The notes beneath the pieces are model-generated. The model made no database searches and had not been told where the DNA came from. It was given only the letters and a program-made list of their open reading frames with translations. A stretch of 64,000 bases of DNA from Candidatus Latescibacterota bacterium (GTDB lineage: Bacteria > Latescibacterota > UBA2968 > UBA8231). Both the position numbers and the translations under genes were made by a program. The stretch covers positions 1 through 64,000 of the forward strand of contig JAJDUT010000022.1 in assembly GCA_022826515.1 (NCBI GenBank). The letters are read 5' to 3'. The stretch's first letter is position 1, and the number at the start of each line of letters is the position of its first letter. Below, one piece after another: positions 1 to 9,282 of this stretch.

Positions 1-2
1 GC

Positions 3-122
3 CTGAGATGGCTCAAACGGTGGATCGCCCACCAACGCCAACGCTTGCCCCCCTTCAATGCACAGTTGGCACCCACAGGAATCAGAACCGTTAGGAAAAC
101 CAAAAAACCTAGCAAAAAGTAA
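3..122 (+). CDS. Possible 3' end of a truncated CDS, unknown
   Basis: One frame is open from the left edge to a TAA at 120-122 and would encode a 39-residue basic C-terminus rich in Arg, Lys and Gln, ending KKPSKK. I do not recognise it. It would converge on the nucleotidyltransferase gene that ends at 156. The frame is short, so it may be chance. The remaining bases to 155 are A-rich and hold nothing else I can name. Confidence 0.2.
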   Translation: MRWLKRWIAHQRQRLPPFNAQLAPTGIRTVRKTKKPSKK

Positions 123-155
123 AAATGTAAGGGAATCAGGAAAATGCCAACACTA

Positions 156-524
156 TTAGTAGAAGAGGGTACATTTTTGGGCCTCCGTGTGAGGGGGACG
201 TCCAGCGTCAACGGATTCATAGAGTACTTGCCCTTTTTGCGTAATTTCCCGAAGAAACCAGTCGTTATGCGAGACTCGGTAAGCAATTTCTTCCGGGGAA
301 CGGACGAGCAAATCCATGCGGAAGCGGCGGGGGATGCGCTGCCGAATCTCTACGGCTTGGCGACGAGTCTGCGATTCTGGGATCGCCATGATCACGCACA
401 AATCGACATCCGAGTCTTCCGTGGGGGTGCCGTAAGCATAGGAGCCGAAGAGAATAATTTTCAGGGGGGCAAATTCTCGGGCTATGTCATCACAGGTCGC
501 CTGAATGTCTTTTGGGTCAACCAT
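156..524 (-). CDS. MNT-type nucleotidyltransferase domain protein
   Basis: This 122-aa protein is a minimal nucleotidyltransferase of the DNA polymerase beta superfamily. The signature FGSYAYG (residues 26-32) is followed by SDVDLCV (38-44), giving the two metal-binding Asp residues 39 and 41. A third acidic residue lies in MDLLV (Asp71). Such proteins usually pair with a HEPN partner as a toxin-antitoxin module in which the MNT protein AMPylates the HEPN toxin. No HEPN gene is visible on either side: upstream lies ctaF, after 134 bp of apparently non-coding DNA. It therefore looks like an orphan, or its partner lies beyond the left edge. The last 17 residues look like a non-conserved extension. 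The family call is firm; the function is unknown. Confidence 0.8.
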   Translation of the reverse strand: MVDPKDIQATCDDIAREFAPLKIILFGSYAYGTPTEDSDVDLCVIMAIPESQTRRQAVEIRQRIPRRFRMDLLVRSPEEIAYRVSHNDWFLREITQKGQVLYESVDAGRPPHTEAQKCTLFY

Positions 525-581
525 GCTTGCCAGTCCCTAAAGAAAGAAAAGGGCTTGGGATCGAGGGCGGGACGCCTCAGA

Positions 582-617
582 GCGCGAGACGTAATTCAAG
601 GTATAAAGGTCTCGCGC
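582..617. repeat. Perfect 9-bp inverted repeat (hairpin) downstream of ctaF
   Basis: GCGCGAGAC at 582-590 pairs with GTCTCGCGC at 609-617 across an 18-nt loop. It lies in the 134-bp gap between ctaF and the nucleotidyltransferase gene. No T-run follows on the minus strand, so it is not a classical intrinsic terminator. It could still stabilise the 3' end of the respiratory operon mRNA. Confidence 0.5.
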
Positions 618-658
618 CTGCGACAACTCGACAATTTTCGATAAGGCCCGGCGTGGAT

Positions 659-1003
659 TTAGAAAAACGACCCTTGCTTGAGAAACTCCACTGGCGCTTC
701 TCCTGGCCCCAACTTACGCGTGTAGTAGTCTTGCATGGTCAAGGCCAGCAGGATGCACAGCCAGAAGAAGCCGGCGACCGCGAAAAGCCCGACCAGCTTG
801 GGGCTGTATTTTACGTGCATGAAGAACAAAATGACTAGCGATGCCTTTGCTAGAGCGATGATCAGGGCGACCGGGGTATTCAAAAAGCCCATGTTGACGA
901 AGGCGGCCGCGACGGTGAGGACCGTGCCGATCATCAGGGCGAAGAAGATCAGAAAGTAGATCTTGAGCGGGACGACGTGATGTTCAGAGTGATGGTCAGA
1001 CAT
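659..1003 (-). CDS. ctaF: Cytochrome c oxidase subunit IV (caa3-type, CtaF/CoxD)
   Basis: This 114-aa membrane protein is the last subunit gene of the oxidase cluster. A His-rich N-terminus (MSDHHSEHH) precedes three hydrophobic segments at about residues 15-36, 43-65 and 72-93. The second carries the family-typical LAKASLVILFFMHVK stretch, followed by a short C-terminal tail. The start at 1003 overlaps the ctaE stop as TAATG, implying translational coupling, so the in-frame upstream extension is rejected. Subunit IV has no redox centre and supports assembly or stability of the complex in the cytoplasmic membrane. Confidence 0.88.
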   Translation of the reverse strand: MSDHHSEHHVVPLKIYFLIFFALMIGTVLTVAAAFVNMGFLNTPVALIIALAKASLVILFFMHVKYSPKLVGLFAVAGFFWLCILLALTMQDYYTRKLGPGEAPVEFLKQGSFF

Positions 1004-1668
1004 TAGTGGCGTCCAATCAGATAGAGCAGCGGGAATAGGAAAATCCACACGATATCGACGAAGTGCCAATAAAGGCCGCTGATTTCAATCGGCGTAAAGT
1101 ACTGCGCCGAAATCTCATTGCGCCGGACCTTGGCGATCATCCACAGCATGATGCCTACGCCGACGACCATGTGCAGCGCGTGCATCCCGGTCATCACGAA
1201 GTAAAACGAGAAGAAAATTTTGGCGTTGCCGAGCGTGACCGCCGGGTCGTTCCACTGGAACATGCTTCCGGGGATGAGGTACTCGTGCCACTTGTGGCTG
1301 TACTCGATGTACTTGACCCCCAAGAAGGCGCAGCCGAGAATGATCGTGGCGACGAGCCACCCCGTAATCGCGTTGCGACCAGCATTGGTCTGCGCGGCGC
1401 GGACGGCCAGCGCCATGGTCAGGCTGCTGGCGATTAGCACGATGGTGTTGAAGGTGCCCCAGCCGATGCTGAGGAGGTGAGAGCCAGCGGTAAAGGCTTC
1501 GATATATTCGTTGCGATACACGGTATAGGCACCGAACAACCCCCCGAAGAACAGGATTTCCTGGATGATGAACGCCCACATGCCGAGACTGGCGGCTTCG
1601 TATTGCTGCTGCGCTGTCTCGAACTGGTGTAGGTGGTGAGCGCTATGTGCGTGATCAGACAACTTCAT
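1003..1668 (-). CDS. ctaE: Cytochrome c oxidase subunit III
   Basis: This protein of about 221 aa is a heme-copper oxidase subunit III (COX3 family). It has several membrane helices and the characteristic segments [14 protein letters not shown] and [12 protein letters not shown], ending in [18 protein letters not shown]. It has no metal site and stabilises the oxygen-reducing core. The gene overlaps the end of ctaD by 14 bp. The ATG at 1668 lies directly against the AAGGAGG ribosome-binding site. The next in-frame codon with good 6-nt spacing is a TTG at 1662, which gives a protein starting [10 protein letters not shown], like the MSDHHSEHH start of CtaF. I suspect the TTG is the real start. 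Confidence 0.92.
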   Translation of the reverse strand: MKLSDHAHSAHHLHQFETAQQQYEAASLGMWAFIIQEILFFGGLFGAYTVYRNEYIEAFTAGSHLLSIGWGTFNTIVLIASSLTMALAVRAAQTNAGRNAITGWLVATIILGCAFLGVKYIEYSHKWHEYLIPGSMFQWNDPAVTLGNAKIFFSFYFVMTGMHALHMVVGVGIMLWMIAKVRRNEISAQYFTPIEISGLYWHFVDIVWIFLFPLLYLIGRH

Positions 1669-3322
1669 CCTCCTTAGCGCGTTCAGGTACGGCCTCAGTG
1701 CTCGGCTCCGCTGGTTCCTCCTCACCGTACGGATAGGCTTCCCAAGTAACTATCGGGATAGCTTCAAAGTTGTGGGCTATGGGCGGCGAAGGGATGTCCC
1801 ATTCGAGGCCCTTGGCTTGGAACGGATTGGCAGTGGCCTTCTCGCCCTTGAACAGGGACCAGAGGAGATAGACGATGGTCAGCGAGAAGCCCAGCCCGAG
1901 GACGGTGGCACCCGCGGTGGACATGATGTTGAGAGCTTGCCATTCCTCAGGATAGGCGTGATAGCGCCGAGGCATCCCTAGGTAGCCCAAGATAAATTGT
2001 GGAAAGAAGGTCAAGTTGAAGCCGGCGAAGACGAACATGACGCCGAGCTTGGCCGCTCCTTCCGAGTACATGCGCCCGGTCATTTTAGGCCACCAAAAAT
2101 GCAGGCCGCAGAGGAACCCCATGACCATGCCGCCCACCATGACATAGTGAAAGTGGGCGACCACGAAGTACGTATCGTGGAGATGGACGTCCACGCCCAA
2201 GGTGGAAAGGAACAGGCCCGTCAGCCCGCCGATAGTGAACAGGCCGATAAATCCCATCACGTAGAGCATCGGCGAGTCTAGCTTAACCGAGGCTTTGTGG
2301 AGGGTGAAAGACCAGTTGAAAATTTTGATGGCCGTGGGTACGGCGATGAAGAAGGTGATGAAGGAAAAGACCATGCTGGCATAGGTGGATTGGCCGGATA
2401 CGAACAAATGGTGGCCCCAGACGAGAAAGCCAAGCACGGCGATGGCCAGCGAGGAAAAGGCGACGAATGAATAGCCAAAGACCCGTTTGCGCGAGAAGCA
2501 AGCTATGACGTCGCTGACGACGGCAAAGCCCGGCAGGATCATGATATACACGGCTGGATGCGAGTAAAACCAGAACATGTGCTGGAAAAGCACCGGATCA
2601 CCGCCGTAATTGGGATCGAAAATGCCGATTTTGAAGAGGCGCTCAAAGCAGACCAGCAACAAGGTGATGGCCACCACCGGGGTGCCTAGTACCTGAATCA
2701 GGCTGGTCGCGTAGTGCCCCCAAATAAAAAGCGGCAAGCGGAACCACGTCATACCCGGGGCCCGCATCTTGTGGATGGTGACCATGAAGTTGACCCCGGT
2801 GAGGATCGAAGAAAAGCCGTTGACAAAAACGCCGACTAAGGCCAAGGAAACGAACGAAGTGGAGTACGTACTGCTATAAGGCGTGTAAAAGGTCCAACCC
2901 GTATCAATGCCACCCATGATAATGGCCAGCACGGCGAACAGCCCCCCAGCCGCGTAGAGATAGTAGCTGAGGAGATTCAGACGAGGGAAGGCCACATCGC
3001 GGGCACCGATTTGCAGCGGGATGAGAAAGTTGCCCAAAACCGCCGGGATCGAGGGGATGAGGAAGAAGAAAATCATCACCACGCCGTGCATGGTGAAGAG
3101 CTTGTTGTAGGTCTCGGCCTCGACTAAATCGCCTTGGGGCGTCATCAACTCAAAGCGGATCAGACTGGCGAAAAGGCTGCCGACCAAGAAAAAGACCGCC
3201 AGCGTTATCAGATAGAGGATACCGATGCGCTTGTGGTCTAGGGTCAGGAGCCAAGATTTGATCCCGTACGTTTCGTTGAGGTAGTTTCTCGGTTCGCCGT
3301 TGGCGCTGATTGCGTGGCTCAT
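1655..3322 (-). CDS. ctaD: Cytochrome c oxidase subunit I, A2-type heme-copper oxidase
   Basis: This 555-aa, roughly 12-helix catalytic subunit reduces O2 to water at heme a3-CuB. Visible ligands are His in TMHGVV (about 79) for heme a, the His pair in GHHLFVSG (about 304-305) for CuB, and HFH (about 390-392) for hemes a3 and a. In place of the HPEVY glutamate of A1 oxidases it has YSHPAVY (about 253-259). That is the hallmark of A2-type oxidases such as the Rhodothermus caa3 enzyme, where Tyr-Ser replaces the D-channel Glu and the Tyr of VY remains. The ATG at 3322, behind ACGAGG, is preferred to an in-frame GTG inside ctaC. It is cotranscribed with ctaC, ctaE and ctaF. Confidence 0.95.
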   Translation of the reverse strand: MSHAISANGEPRNYLNETYGIKSWLLTLDHKRIGILYLITLAVFFLVGSLFASLIRFELMTPQGDLVEAETYNKLFTMHGVVMIFFFLIPSIPAVLGNFLIPLQIGARDVAFPRLNLLSYYLYAAGGLFAVLAIIMGGIDTGWTFYTPYSSTYSTSFVSLALVGVFVNGFSSILTGVNFMVTIHKMRAPGMTWFRLPLFIWGHYATSLIQVLGTPVVAITLLLVCFERLFKIGIFDPNYGGDPVLFQHMFWFYSHPAVYIMILPGFAVVSDVIACFSRKRVFGYSFVAFSSLAIAVLGFLVWGHHLFVSGQSTYASMVFSFITFFIAVPTAIKIFNWSFTLHKASVKLDSPMLYVMGFIGLFTIGGLTGLFLSTLGVDVHLHDTYFVVAHFHYVMVGGMVMGFLCGLHFWWPKMTGRMYSEGAAKLGVMFVFAGFNLTFFPQFILGYLGMPRRYHAYPEEWQALNIMSTAGATVLGLGFSLTIVYLLWSLFKGEKATANPFQAKGLEWDIPSPPIAHNFEAIPIVTWEAYPYGEEEPAEPSTEAVPERAKEDEVV

Positions 3323-3347
3323 GGCTTGAATGACCTCGTTGAGATGT

Positions 3348-4283
3348 TCACTCTGCGGACTCACTCAGGGATTTGATATAGGACGCGATTTGCAGCAGCG
3401 ACTGCTCGCTGATCTGCCCCTCAAAGACGGGCATAATTGGTTCGTATCCAGCGACGATCTTGGCTGTGGGCTGGAGTATGGACTCGCGGATGTAGTCGCT
3501 ATCGACGACGACTTCTTGCCCATTGCTGAGTGTCACCGGCTTGTCGTAAATCCCGACCAGCGAAGGCCCGCGACCCGTAGCTGTGGATTTGTGGCAGGTC
3601 TCGCAGCCGAGTTGCTGGAACTGGCGTTCGCCCGCCTCGACCATGGATTCGCCGCTGGACGCTCCCATTAGCCAGTCGTGGTACTCCGCTGGCTCTAAGA
3701 CGATTACCTTGCCGATCATGCCCGAATGCTGGGTGCCGCAATACTCGGCGCAAAACAAGTGGAACTCGCCCGTCTGCGTGGCCTCGAACCACAGGGTCGT
3801 GTAGCGACCGGGCAACACGTCGTTTTTGACCCGAAAGGCCGGGATAAAAAAGTCGTGGATTACGTCCTCTGAGGTCATAGTCAGGCGGACGGGCTGGCCT
3901 TTGGGCACGTGCAGGGTATTGATTTCTCGCTTGCCCGATTCGTGCTGGATTTTCCACATCCACTGCTTGCCAACCGCGTAGATTTCCAAGGGGTCGGACG
4001 GCGGCCGCTGGAGCCGAAAGAAGACATCGGCCCCGAGCAAAAAGACAAAAAGTGCCAAAAAGAGCGGAACGATAGTCCAAGACAGTTCGAGGACGAGATT
4101 GCCGTGAGTCTGCTCGGGCTGTTCGTCTTCCGAACGGCGGCGGTACTTGATGGCGAAGATGATTACCATGCCGAAGACGAGCAGACAGAAGATCACAGTC
4201 AAGACGAGCAAGAATGCGTACAGGGCATCTACTTGCCAGGCGATGGTGGAGGCTTGGGCGGGAAAAAGTGGAAAGTCGGACAT
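3348..4283 (-). CDS. ctaC: Cytochrome c oxidase subunit II with fused cytochrome c domain (caa3)
   Basis: This 311-aa protein has two N-terminal membrane helices (about 20-47 and 63-86) that place the soluble part in the periplasm. The CuA domain has VIHDFF and [12 protein letters not shown] (about 178-189), with both Cys, Glu, His and Met ligands. A C-terminal cytochrome c domain follows with CETCH (about 227-231) and a likely Met ligand in EPIMPVF. The fused heme c makes this a caa3-type oxidase. No cleavable signal peptide or lipobox is evident. The ATG at 4283 sits about 11 nt behind GGAG; the longer version starting at a TTG (4292) has poor spacing. Confidence 0.94.
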   Translation of the reverse strand: MSDFPLFPAQASTIAWQVDALYAFLLVLTVIFCLLVFGMVIIFAIKYRRRSEDEQPEQTHGNLVLELSWTIVPLFLALFVFLLGADVFFRLQRPPSDPLEIYAVGKQWMWKIQHESGKREINTLHVPKGQPVRLTMTSEDVIHDFFIPAFRVKNDVLPGRYTTLWFEATQTGEFHLFCAEYCGTQHSGMIGKVIVLEPAEYHDWLMGASSGESMVEAGERQFQQLGCETCHKSTATGRGPSLVGIYDKPVTLSNGQEVVVDSDYIRESILQPTAKIVAGYEPIMPVFEGQISEQSLLQIASYIKSLSESAE

Positions 4284-4301
4284 GCGGTTCAAGGCTCCGA
4301 A

Positions 4302-5141
4302 CTAGTTGAGCTGAGGGTGGTGCAGGTTGTTGCGACGATCCCGCTTGAGCATAGCGACGATAAAGCCAACGAGAGCGAGCACGGTAATTAGCCCACCGAT
4401 GCGCAGGGAATTGCGGATGTAGAGACCGTATTTGCCGGTCATTGGGTCGTAGCTATAGCAGAGCAGTAGGAGCTGATCGACCGGATTGCCGATAGCACCG
4501 TCGGCTGCTTCGACGAGGCCCCAGCGCAAGTCTCGCGGGGGATAGTCGATACCGTATAAATAGCGCGCTAGTTTACCTTCCGGCGTCAGCACCATCAAGC
4601 CGCTGGCGTGGATGTACTGGTCGGTGTCTTCGTCGTATTCGTAGCGAAAGCCGACGGCTGCGGCTAGCTGCTTGATCTGGTCTTCCTCTCCGGTGAGGAA
4701 ATGCCAACCCGTAGAGCTATCGCGGCCGCGATAGTTTTTGCTGTACTCGGTTTTTTTGGCCGCAGCCAGTTCCGGCGTTTCACCGGGATCGACGCTGATG
4801 GTCAAGACGTCGAAATCCGTGCCAATGCCAAAACTCAGCACATTCATTGCCCGCAAGAGGCTATTCAGCACTTGGGTGCAGAGCATGGGGCACTCGTAGT
4901 ACACCAAGGTGAGCACGATGGGCTTCTTACCGAAGTATTGGCTCAGGGGGACGCGCTCGCCGCTAGAATCAGTGAATTCGAGATCCAAGGGGATCTGGTC
5001 GCCCAATTTCTGGTCGATGCCGATGCTCTTTTGTAGCTGCTGGGTATAGCTCTGCGCCCCAGCCTGGTCGGCTAGCAAAAGCGGCAGAATTAATGCCAAA
5101 AAGATCGCGCTGCGAGCGAATGTCGTTGTCGGTCTGCTCAT
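4302..5141 (-). CDS. SCO1/SenC family copper chaperone
   Basis: This 279-aa SCO protein delivers copper to the CuA site of subunit II. It has an N-terminal signal peptide (about 1-29, ending AGA), a thioredoxin-like domain with the copper-binding CPMLC motif (Cys84 and Cys88), and the third ligand His178 in YIHASG. An extra C-terminal membrane helix (about 248-268) is followed by a basic tail. The gene sits directly upstream of ctaC, which fits its assembly role. Its start overlaps the stop of the preceding small membrane protein gene by 4 bp. Confidence 0.9.
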   Translation of the reverse strand: MSRPTTTFARSAIFLALILPLLLADQAGAQSYTQQLQKSIGIDQKLGDQIPLDLEFTDSSGERVPLSQYFGKKPIVLTLVYYECPMLCTQVLNSLLRAMNVLSFGIGTDFDVLTISVDPGETPELAAAKKTEYSKNYRGRDSSTGWHFLTGEEDQIKQLAAAVGFRYEYDEDTDQYIHASGLMVLTPEGKLARYLYGIDYPPRDLRWGLVEAADGAIGNPVDQLLLLCYSYDPMTGKYGLYIRNSLRIGGLITVLALVGFIVAMLKRDRRNNLHHPQLN

Positions 5142-5533
5142 GGTGTCGCTGGCGGAGCGATGAGCGGCATTTTGCCCTCGCTCACCAGATCAATTGCTCG
5201 CTCGATGGGAATGTGTACTACCTTCACTTGTTCGTCGATCCAGCCATAGGAGTTGAGGATCGCGGCGTCGCTTTGGGCCAACTCGAACTTTTGCTTTGGC
5301 GGGTCCACCTGCAACCTCGGCGCGTCGCTGGCAACGCGGTTCTCGACCAGCGGCGGGACCGGATCGTCGAAGAGCGGCTGGTAATAGGCGAGGGCTCTGA
5401 ATAAGACGATCATGCCGATAAAGGAAGCGATGACTAACGCGGTAATAAAAAGGCCGGTCTGTGCCAGCGGCGTTACCCGCGCATCGGTTGTCTCGTAGCC
5501 AGCGTTGTTTTGGTCGCGTGCTTGTTCAGCCAT
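5138..5533 (-). CDS. Small single-pass membrane protein of the ACIII-oxidase operon, unknown
   Basis: This 131-aa protein is not recognised. After about 35 polar residues there is one hydrophobic helix (about 30-52). A periplasmic-looking tail of about 75 residues then contains a Pro-rich stretch (DPVPPLVENR) and a conserved-looking YGWIDEQVKVVHIPIERAID segment. It lies between actF and sco and overlaps both by a few bases (8 bp with actF, 4 bp with sco), so it is translated with them. Position suggests an accessory subunit or assembly factor of ACIII or of the ACIII-caa3 supercomplex. The ATG at 5533 is chosen over the ATG at 5563 because it keeps the overlap pattern short. Confidence 0.75.
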   Translation of the reverse strand: MAEQARDQNNAGYETTDARVTPLAQTGLFITALVIASFIGMIVLFRALAYYQPLFDDPVPPLVENRVASDAPRLQVDPPKQKFELAQSDAAILNSYGWIDEQVKVVHIPIERAIDLVSEGKMPLIAPPATP

Positions 5534-6761
5534 GATTGCTTTCGCCGCCGTAAAGGTCTGCAAAGCGGGGGTCGTTTTGCGCGATCAGGGCGCGCTTTTT
5601 TAGCTGCGCGAAGAAAAGCGCCAAGACGAGGCCACCGATGCCTATTGGAATGGCCAGGTCGAGCCAGTGTGGGTTGATCCCGGTGCTGTGGAAGCTCGGC
5701 CCCTTTTCGGCGTGAACTTTGGTGAAGGTCGGTGCCGTGATCCAATACAAATCGACCAAGCGCATGAAGATCAAGCCGGCGGCAATAGTGCCGAGCAACT
5801 TGGTTTTGGACTTCATGGTGCTGGATATAAGAAAGAGAAAGGGGACGGCAAAGTGAAACACCAGTAGCCCGTAGCCGACGTATTCCCAGCCGCCCTCCAG
5901 ACGAGTTATGTACCAAGTGATCTCCTCGGGCAAATTAGCCGACCAGATGATGAGCAACTGGGAAAAAGAGGTATATGCCCAGAGCATGACGCAGGCCAGC
6001 ATAAAGGTGCCCAAATCGCGCAGGTGCTGCTCGGTAATCACGCCCTGTAGCGGCTCCCGACGCGAGAGGGGAACGGCGACGAGGAACGTGAATCCCCAAG
6101 CCATCAGCCCCATGCCTATGATGTAGATGATGCCGAAGATCGTCGAAAACCAATGCGGCTCAAGCGACATCAGCCAATCAATAGAGGCCAGCGTCGCAGT
6201 GAGAAAGAAAATGACGATGCCCGGACCGCTCAGGACCTGCATGCGATGGGTCGGGTGTGTCTCCGTCGTCTGGTCCTGCTGCAGCGACCAGCGGTTGAGC
6301 AGGAAGACGAACAGGCCCCAAATGGCGAAGTAGAGCACAGTACGCGCGATAAACCACGGCTCGTTGAGAAAGGGGGCCTTTTGTTGAAGGATGCTGTCTT
6401 TCTGCACGACGTTCTGGTGCGTCCACTCGTAGAGGTCGTGCAGGCCGAAGAAGAGGATCGGCAGCGATAACAGGAACAGCAACGGCAAGGTGCGGGTCCC
6501 GGCTTCGAGCAGCCGCCGGATCGAAAATCCCCAGGTGCCACCGCCGACGTGGTGGATCATGAGGATGCCCAAGCTACCCAAGGGCAGGCCGATCCAGAAG
6601 GTAAAGGCCAGCAGATAAGAGCGGAAGAACTGTTCCTCGGCCGTGAAGTAGCCGACCGCAGTGGCGGCCAAGCCGACTAGGCCCACGACTAGCGCGAGGC
6701 GCTGGAGATTGTCCAAATAGGGATGCAGGGCAGCGGACTGTTGGGTAATCGACTCATTCAT
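5526..6761 (-). CDS. actF: Alternative Complex III subunit ActF (quinone-site membrane subunit)
   Basis: This 411-aa polytopic protein has about ten hydrophobic segments and belongs to the ActF branch of the NrfD/PsrC-like integral membrane proteins. It resembles ActC in fold but is shorter, as is normal for ActF. Recognisable stretches are HHVGGGTWGFSIRR early and DWLMSLEPHWFSTIFG in the middle. ACIII oxidises menaquinol or ubiquinol and passes electrons to cytochrome c or directly to the caa3 oxidase encoded downstream. The gene overlaps actE by 4 bp (ATGA). Confidence 0.88.
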   Translation of the reverse strand: MNESITQQSAALHPYLDNLQRLALVVGLVGLAATAVGYFTAEEQFFRSYLLAFTFWIGLPLGSLGILMIHHVGGGTWGFSIRRLLEAGTRTLPLLFLLSLPILFFGLHDLYEWTHQNVVQKDSILQQKAPFLNEPWFIARTVLYFAIWGLFVFLLNRWSLQQDQTTETHPTHRMQVLSGPGIVIFFLTATLASIDWLMSLEPHWFSTIFGIIYIIGMGLMAWGFTFLVAVPLSRREPLQGVITEQHLRDLGTFMLACVMLWAYTSFSQLLIIWSANLPEEITWYITRLEGGWEYVGYGLLVFHFAVPFLFLISSTMKSKTKLLGTIAAGLIFMRLVDLYWITAPTFTKVHAEKGPSFHSTGINPHWLDLAIPIGIGGLVLALFFAQLKKRALIAQNDPRFADLYGGESNHG

Positions 6762-7348
6762 TGAAGTTGCCTTTGGTCCTCGGCCGGCAGTTGGTCGAAT
6801 TCGAGGTTCTGGCTTAGCTGTAATACCTTTATGTAGGCGACGATAGCCCAGCGGTCGGCCACGGAGATGCGGGAGGCGTAGCTGTACATGACGCCAAAGC
6901 CATTAGTAATTACATCGTAAAGGTGGCCGACGGACACCTCGCGCAGCCGCTGTTGATGGTAGGTCGGTGGCTGTTTAAGCCCGCGCTGGACGATCATGCC
7001 GTTGCCCGCGCCGGTCTGACCGTGGCAGGGGGCGCAGAAAATGTTGTAGCGCTCTTGGCCGCGCTCTAGTAGCTGGCGGTTAACGGTCACTCTATCCGGC
7101 AGGGTTTCCGCGAGTTGGCCTTGTATTTTGCCTTGGTAGAAGTGCTCGTCGAGCATCAATTGGCCTCGCGCCACGGTGCCGTCAACCTGCGAGCGGAAAG
7201 ACATGCCGTCAGCGAAGAACGCCGAGGCTTCTAGCGGCTCGTATTTTTCTTGGTCGTACATGGCCTGCCGCAGCTCGCAACCGGAGGTGCCAATCAGCAA
7301 CAGCGCCGCTCCCAACAGGCCAGCGAGCCGTCGGCTGGCGATAGTCAT
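6758..7348 (-). CDS. actE: ACIII subunit ActE, monoheme cytochrome c lipoprotein
   Basis: This 196-aa protein has a lipoprotein signal ending LIGTSGC (Cys24) and a class I cytochrome c domain with CAPCH (105-109). A likely distal Met lies in FGVMYSYA. ActE carries the exit heme of ACIII on the periplasmic face. The ATG at 7348, just after the actD stop, gives a clean lipoprotein signal; the ATG at 7375 would add nine residues ahead of it. The length matches the family. Confidence 0.88.
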   Translation of the reverse strand: MTIASRRLAGLLGAALLLIGTSGCELRQAMYDQEKYEPLEASAFFADGMSFRSQVDGTVARGQLMLDEHFYQGKIQGQLAETLPDRVTVNRQLLERGQERYNIFCAPCHGQTGAGNGMIVQRGLKQPPTYHQQRLREVSVGHLYDVITNGFGVMYSYASRISVADRWAIVAYIKVLQLSQNLEFDQLPAEDQRQLQ

Positions 7349-7349
7349 T

Positions 7350-7895
7350 TCACTTTTCAACTTCGACAACCTCATGCGGATTCAGGCCGCGCAGAAATTC
7401 CTCGGTTTTTTCGCGGTCGAACTGAGGATCTTCGGCCTCGATGCTGAGAAAGAAACGATCTTGGCTGGCGCGGGCGAAATTGGGTGCATTGAAGACCGGG
7501 TGATAGGGCTGGGGCAGGCCGTTGGCGATGAACATGCCAAAGGCCGAACTGAGCGCGGCAAAGAGGATGGTCAGCTCAAAGGTCACCGGGATGAACATCG
7601 GACCGCTGTGCAAGGGCTTGCCGGCGATATTGAGCGGATAGTCGATGGCTGAAACCCAATAGCATAGGGAGTAGCCTGTGATCGCACCGAGTAGGCCAAA
7701 GGCGAAAACCAGCCAAGGCAACCTAGTGCGTGGAAAGCCGATGGCCTCGCCCAAGCCGTGGACGGGCATAGGAGAATAGGCGTCGATCTTGCGATAGCCA
7801 GCGGCAAAGGTCTCCTTGGCCGCGGCCAGCAAGTCGTCGGGAGATTCAAATTCGGCCAGCAGGCCGTATTGCGTTGATTCTTCGTGCTGCTGCAT
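7350..7895 (-). CDS. actD: ACIII subunit ActD (DUF3341 membrane protein)
   Basis: This 181-aa protein opens with a cytosolic ferredoxin-like part (GLLAEFESPDDLLAAAKETF) of the DUF3341 family. Two membrane helices follow at about 61-83 and 98-124, then a C-terminal soluble tail with FFLSIEAEDPQFD. ActD is a structural subunit of ACIII beside ActC. Its position between actC and actE matches the canonical actABCDEF order. Confidence 0.88.
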   Translation of the reverse strand: MQQHEESTQYGLLAEFESPDDLLAAAKETFAAGYRKIDAYSPMPVHGLGEAIGFPRTRLPWLVFAFGLLGAITGYSLCYWVSAIDYPLNIAGKPLHSGPMFIPVTFELTILFAALSSAFGMFIANGLPQPYHPVFNAPNFARASQDRFFLSIEAEDPQFDREKTEEFLRGLNPHEVVEVEK

Positions 7896-7907
7896 AAGTT
7901 CAATGGC

Positions 7908-9281
7908 TCACTTGTGGTCTCCGGAGACCAGCAGATTGCGGATCTCGTGGATGGAAATCATCGGTAGGCCGCGGATGAACAGGAAAAACAGGACGATGAA
8001 TAGGCCGATGGTACCCACGTAGATGGCGATGTCCCAAATCGTCGGGTGAAACATGTCCCAAGAAGAGGGCATAAAATCTCGGTGTAGGCTCGTGACGACG
8101 ATGATGAAGCGCTCCAGCCACATGCCGACATTGATGAACTGAGAAATGAAAAACAGCCAGAACATGCTCGTGCGGAAGTGTCTAAACCAGAGGAGCTGCG
8201 GCACAATTATGTTGCAGACGATCAAGGCCCAGTAGAAGGGGCCGTACGGGCCTTTCATGCGGTTTTGCATCATATAGCCCTCAAAGACACTGGCGCTGTA
8301 CCAGGCGATGAGTTGCTCCATGAAGTAGCCATATCCCACAATCAACCCGGAAGCCAACATGACTTTGGCCATGTTGTTTAGATGGCGCTCGGTTATGAAG
8401 TCGTCCAAGCCGTAGAGGAGACGCATGGGGATCATCAAGGTCAGCACCATGGCGAATCCCGCGTAGATTGCCCCGGCGACGAAATAGGGGGGAAATATGG
8501 TCGTGTGCCATCCGGGTATAAGCCCGACGGCGAAGTCGAAGCTGACGACGCTGTGGACAGAGAGCACGAGGGGCGTGGAGAGGCCGGCCAGCAGGAGGGA
8601 CGCCATTTCGTAGCGCTCCCAGTGAATGGCCGAACCGCGCCAGCCGAGTGCTAGCACGCCGTAGATGACTTGGGCGATGCGATTTTTGGCGCGGTCGCGC
8701 AGGCTAGCTAAGTCTGGGACCAAGCCGACAAACCAAAAGACCAGCGATACCGTCAAATACGTCGAGACCGCGAAAACGTCCCAGATCAGCGGACTGCGGA
8801 ACTGCGGCCAGATGTCCATGGAGTTGGGATAGGGCAACAGCCAATAGCAGGCCAGCCAGGGCCGCCCGGTGTGAAAGAGCGGAAATTGCGCGGCGCAGAG
8901 CACGGCAAAGATGGTCATAGCTTCTGCCGCGCGGTTGATCGAGGTACGCCACCGCTGCCGGAACAGCAGTAGAATCGCCGAGATCAGGGTACCGGCGTGG
9001 CCGATACCGATCCACCAGACAAAATTGATGATGGCCCAACCCCAGCCTATGGGGTTGTTGATACCCCAGATTCCTACGCCTTCAAAGAGCAGGTAGGGAA
9101 CGCCTATCATGAACCCGTGTAGGAGCAGAAAACCCAAAGCAAAGCAAATGAACCAAGCCAGCGGGGTGTTTTTGGTCAGGACGATCCCACTGATCTTGTC
9201 GGTGATCGAGGTGTACGAGGTCTGGCTCGGGCCGAGTTCCGATACTGGGGGGCGATAAGGCGTTTTCGCAGCTTCGGACAT
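7908..9281 (-). CDS. actC: ACIII subunit ActC (NrfD/PsrC-like quinol-binding membrane subunit)
   Basis: This 457-aa polytopic protein of the NrfD family has about ten membrane helices and forms a likely quinol-oxidation site and proton path of ACIII. Recognisable blocks include [35 protein letters not shown] and [18 protein letters not shown]. The ATG at 9281 has GAGG six bases upstream and follows the actB stop by one base; an upstream in-frame start overlapping actB is rejected. Confidence 0.93.
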   Translation of the reverse strand: MSEAAKTPYRPPVSELGPSQTSYTSITDKISGIVLTKNTPLAWFICFALGFLLLHGFMIGVPYLLFEGVGIWGINNPIGWGWAIINFVWWIGIGHAGTLISAILLLFRQRWRTSINRAAEAMTIFAVLCAAQFPLFHTGRPWLACYWLLPYPNSMDIWPQFRSPLIWDVFAVSTYLTVSLVFWFVGLVPDLASLRDRAKNRIAQVIYGVLALGWRGSAIHWERYEMASLLLAGLSTPLVLSVHSVVSFDFAVGLIPGWHTTIFPPYFVAGAIYAGFAMVLTLMIPMRLLYGLDDFITERHLNNMAKVMLASGLIVGYGYFMEQLIAWYSASVFEGYMMQNRMKGPYGPFYWALIVCNIIVPQLLWFRHFRTSMFWLFFISQFINVGMWLERFIIVVTSLHRDFMPSSWDMFHPTIWDIAIYVGTIGLFIVLFFLFIRGLPMISIHEIRNLLVSGDHK

Positions 9282-9282
9282 G

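Noticed and set aside
525..658. C-terminal remnant of a HEPN protein between ctaF and the nucleotidyltransferase
   Set aside because: One minus-strand frame is open for about 40 codons, but it has no HEPN RxxxxH motif or other support.
1115..1579. Long antisense and alternative-frame ORFs across the oxidase and other genes
   Set aside because: They overlap conserved genes in other frames, are rich in Arg/Pro/His as expected from GC-rich shadow frames, and match no family.
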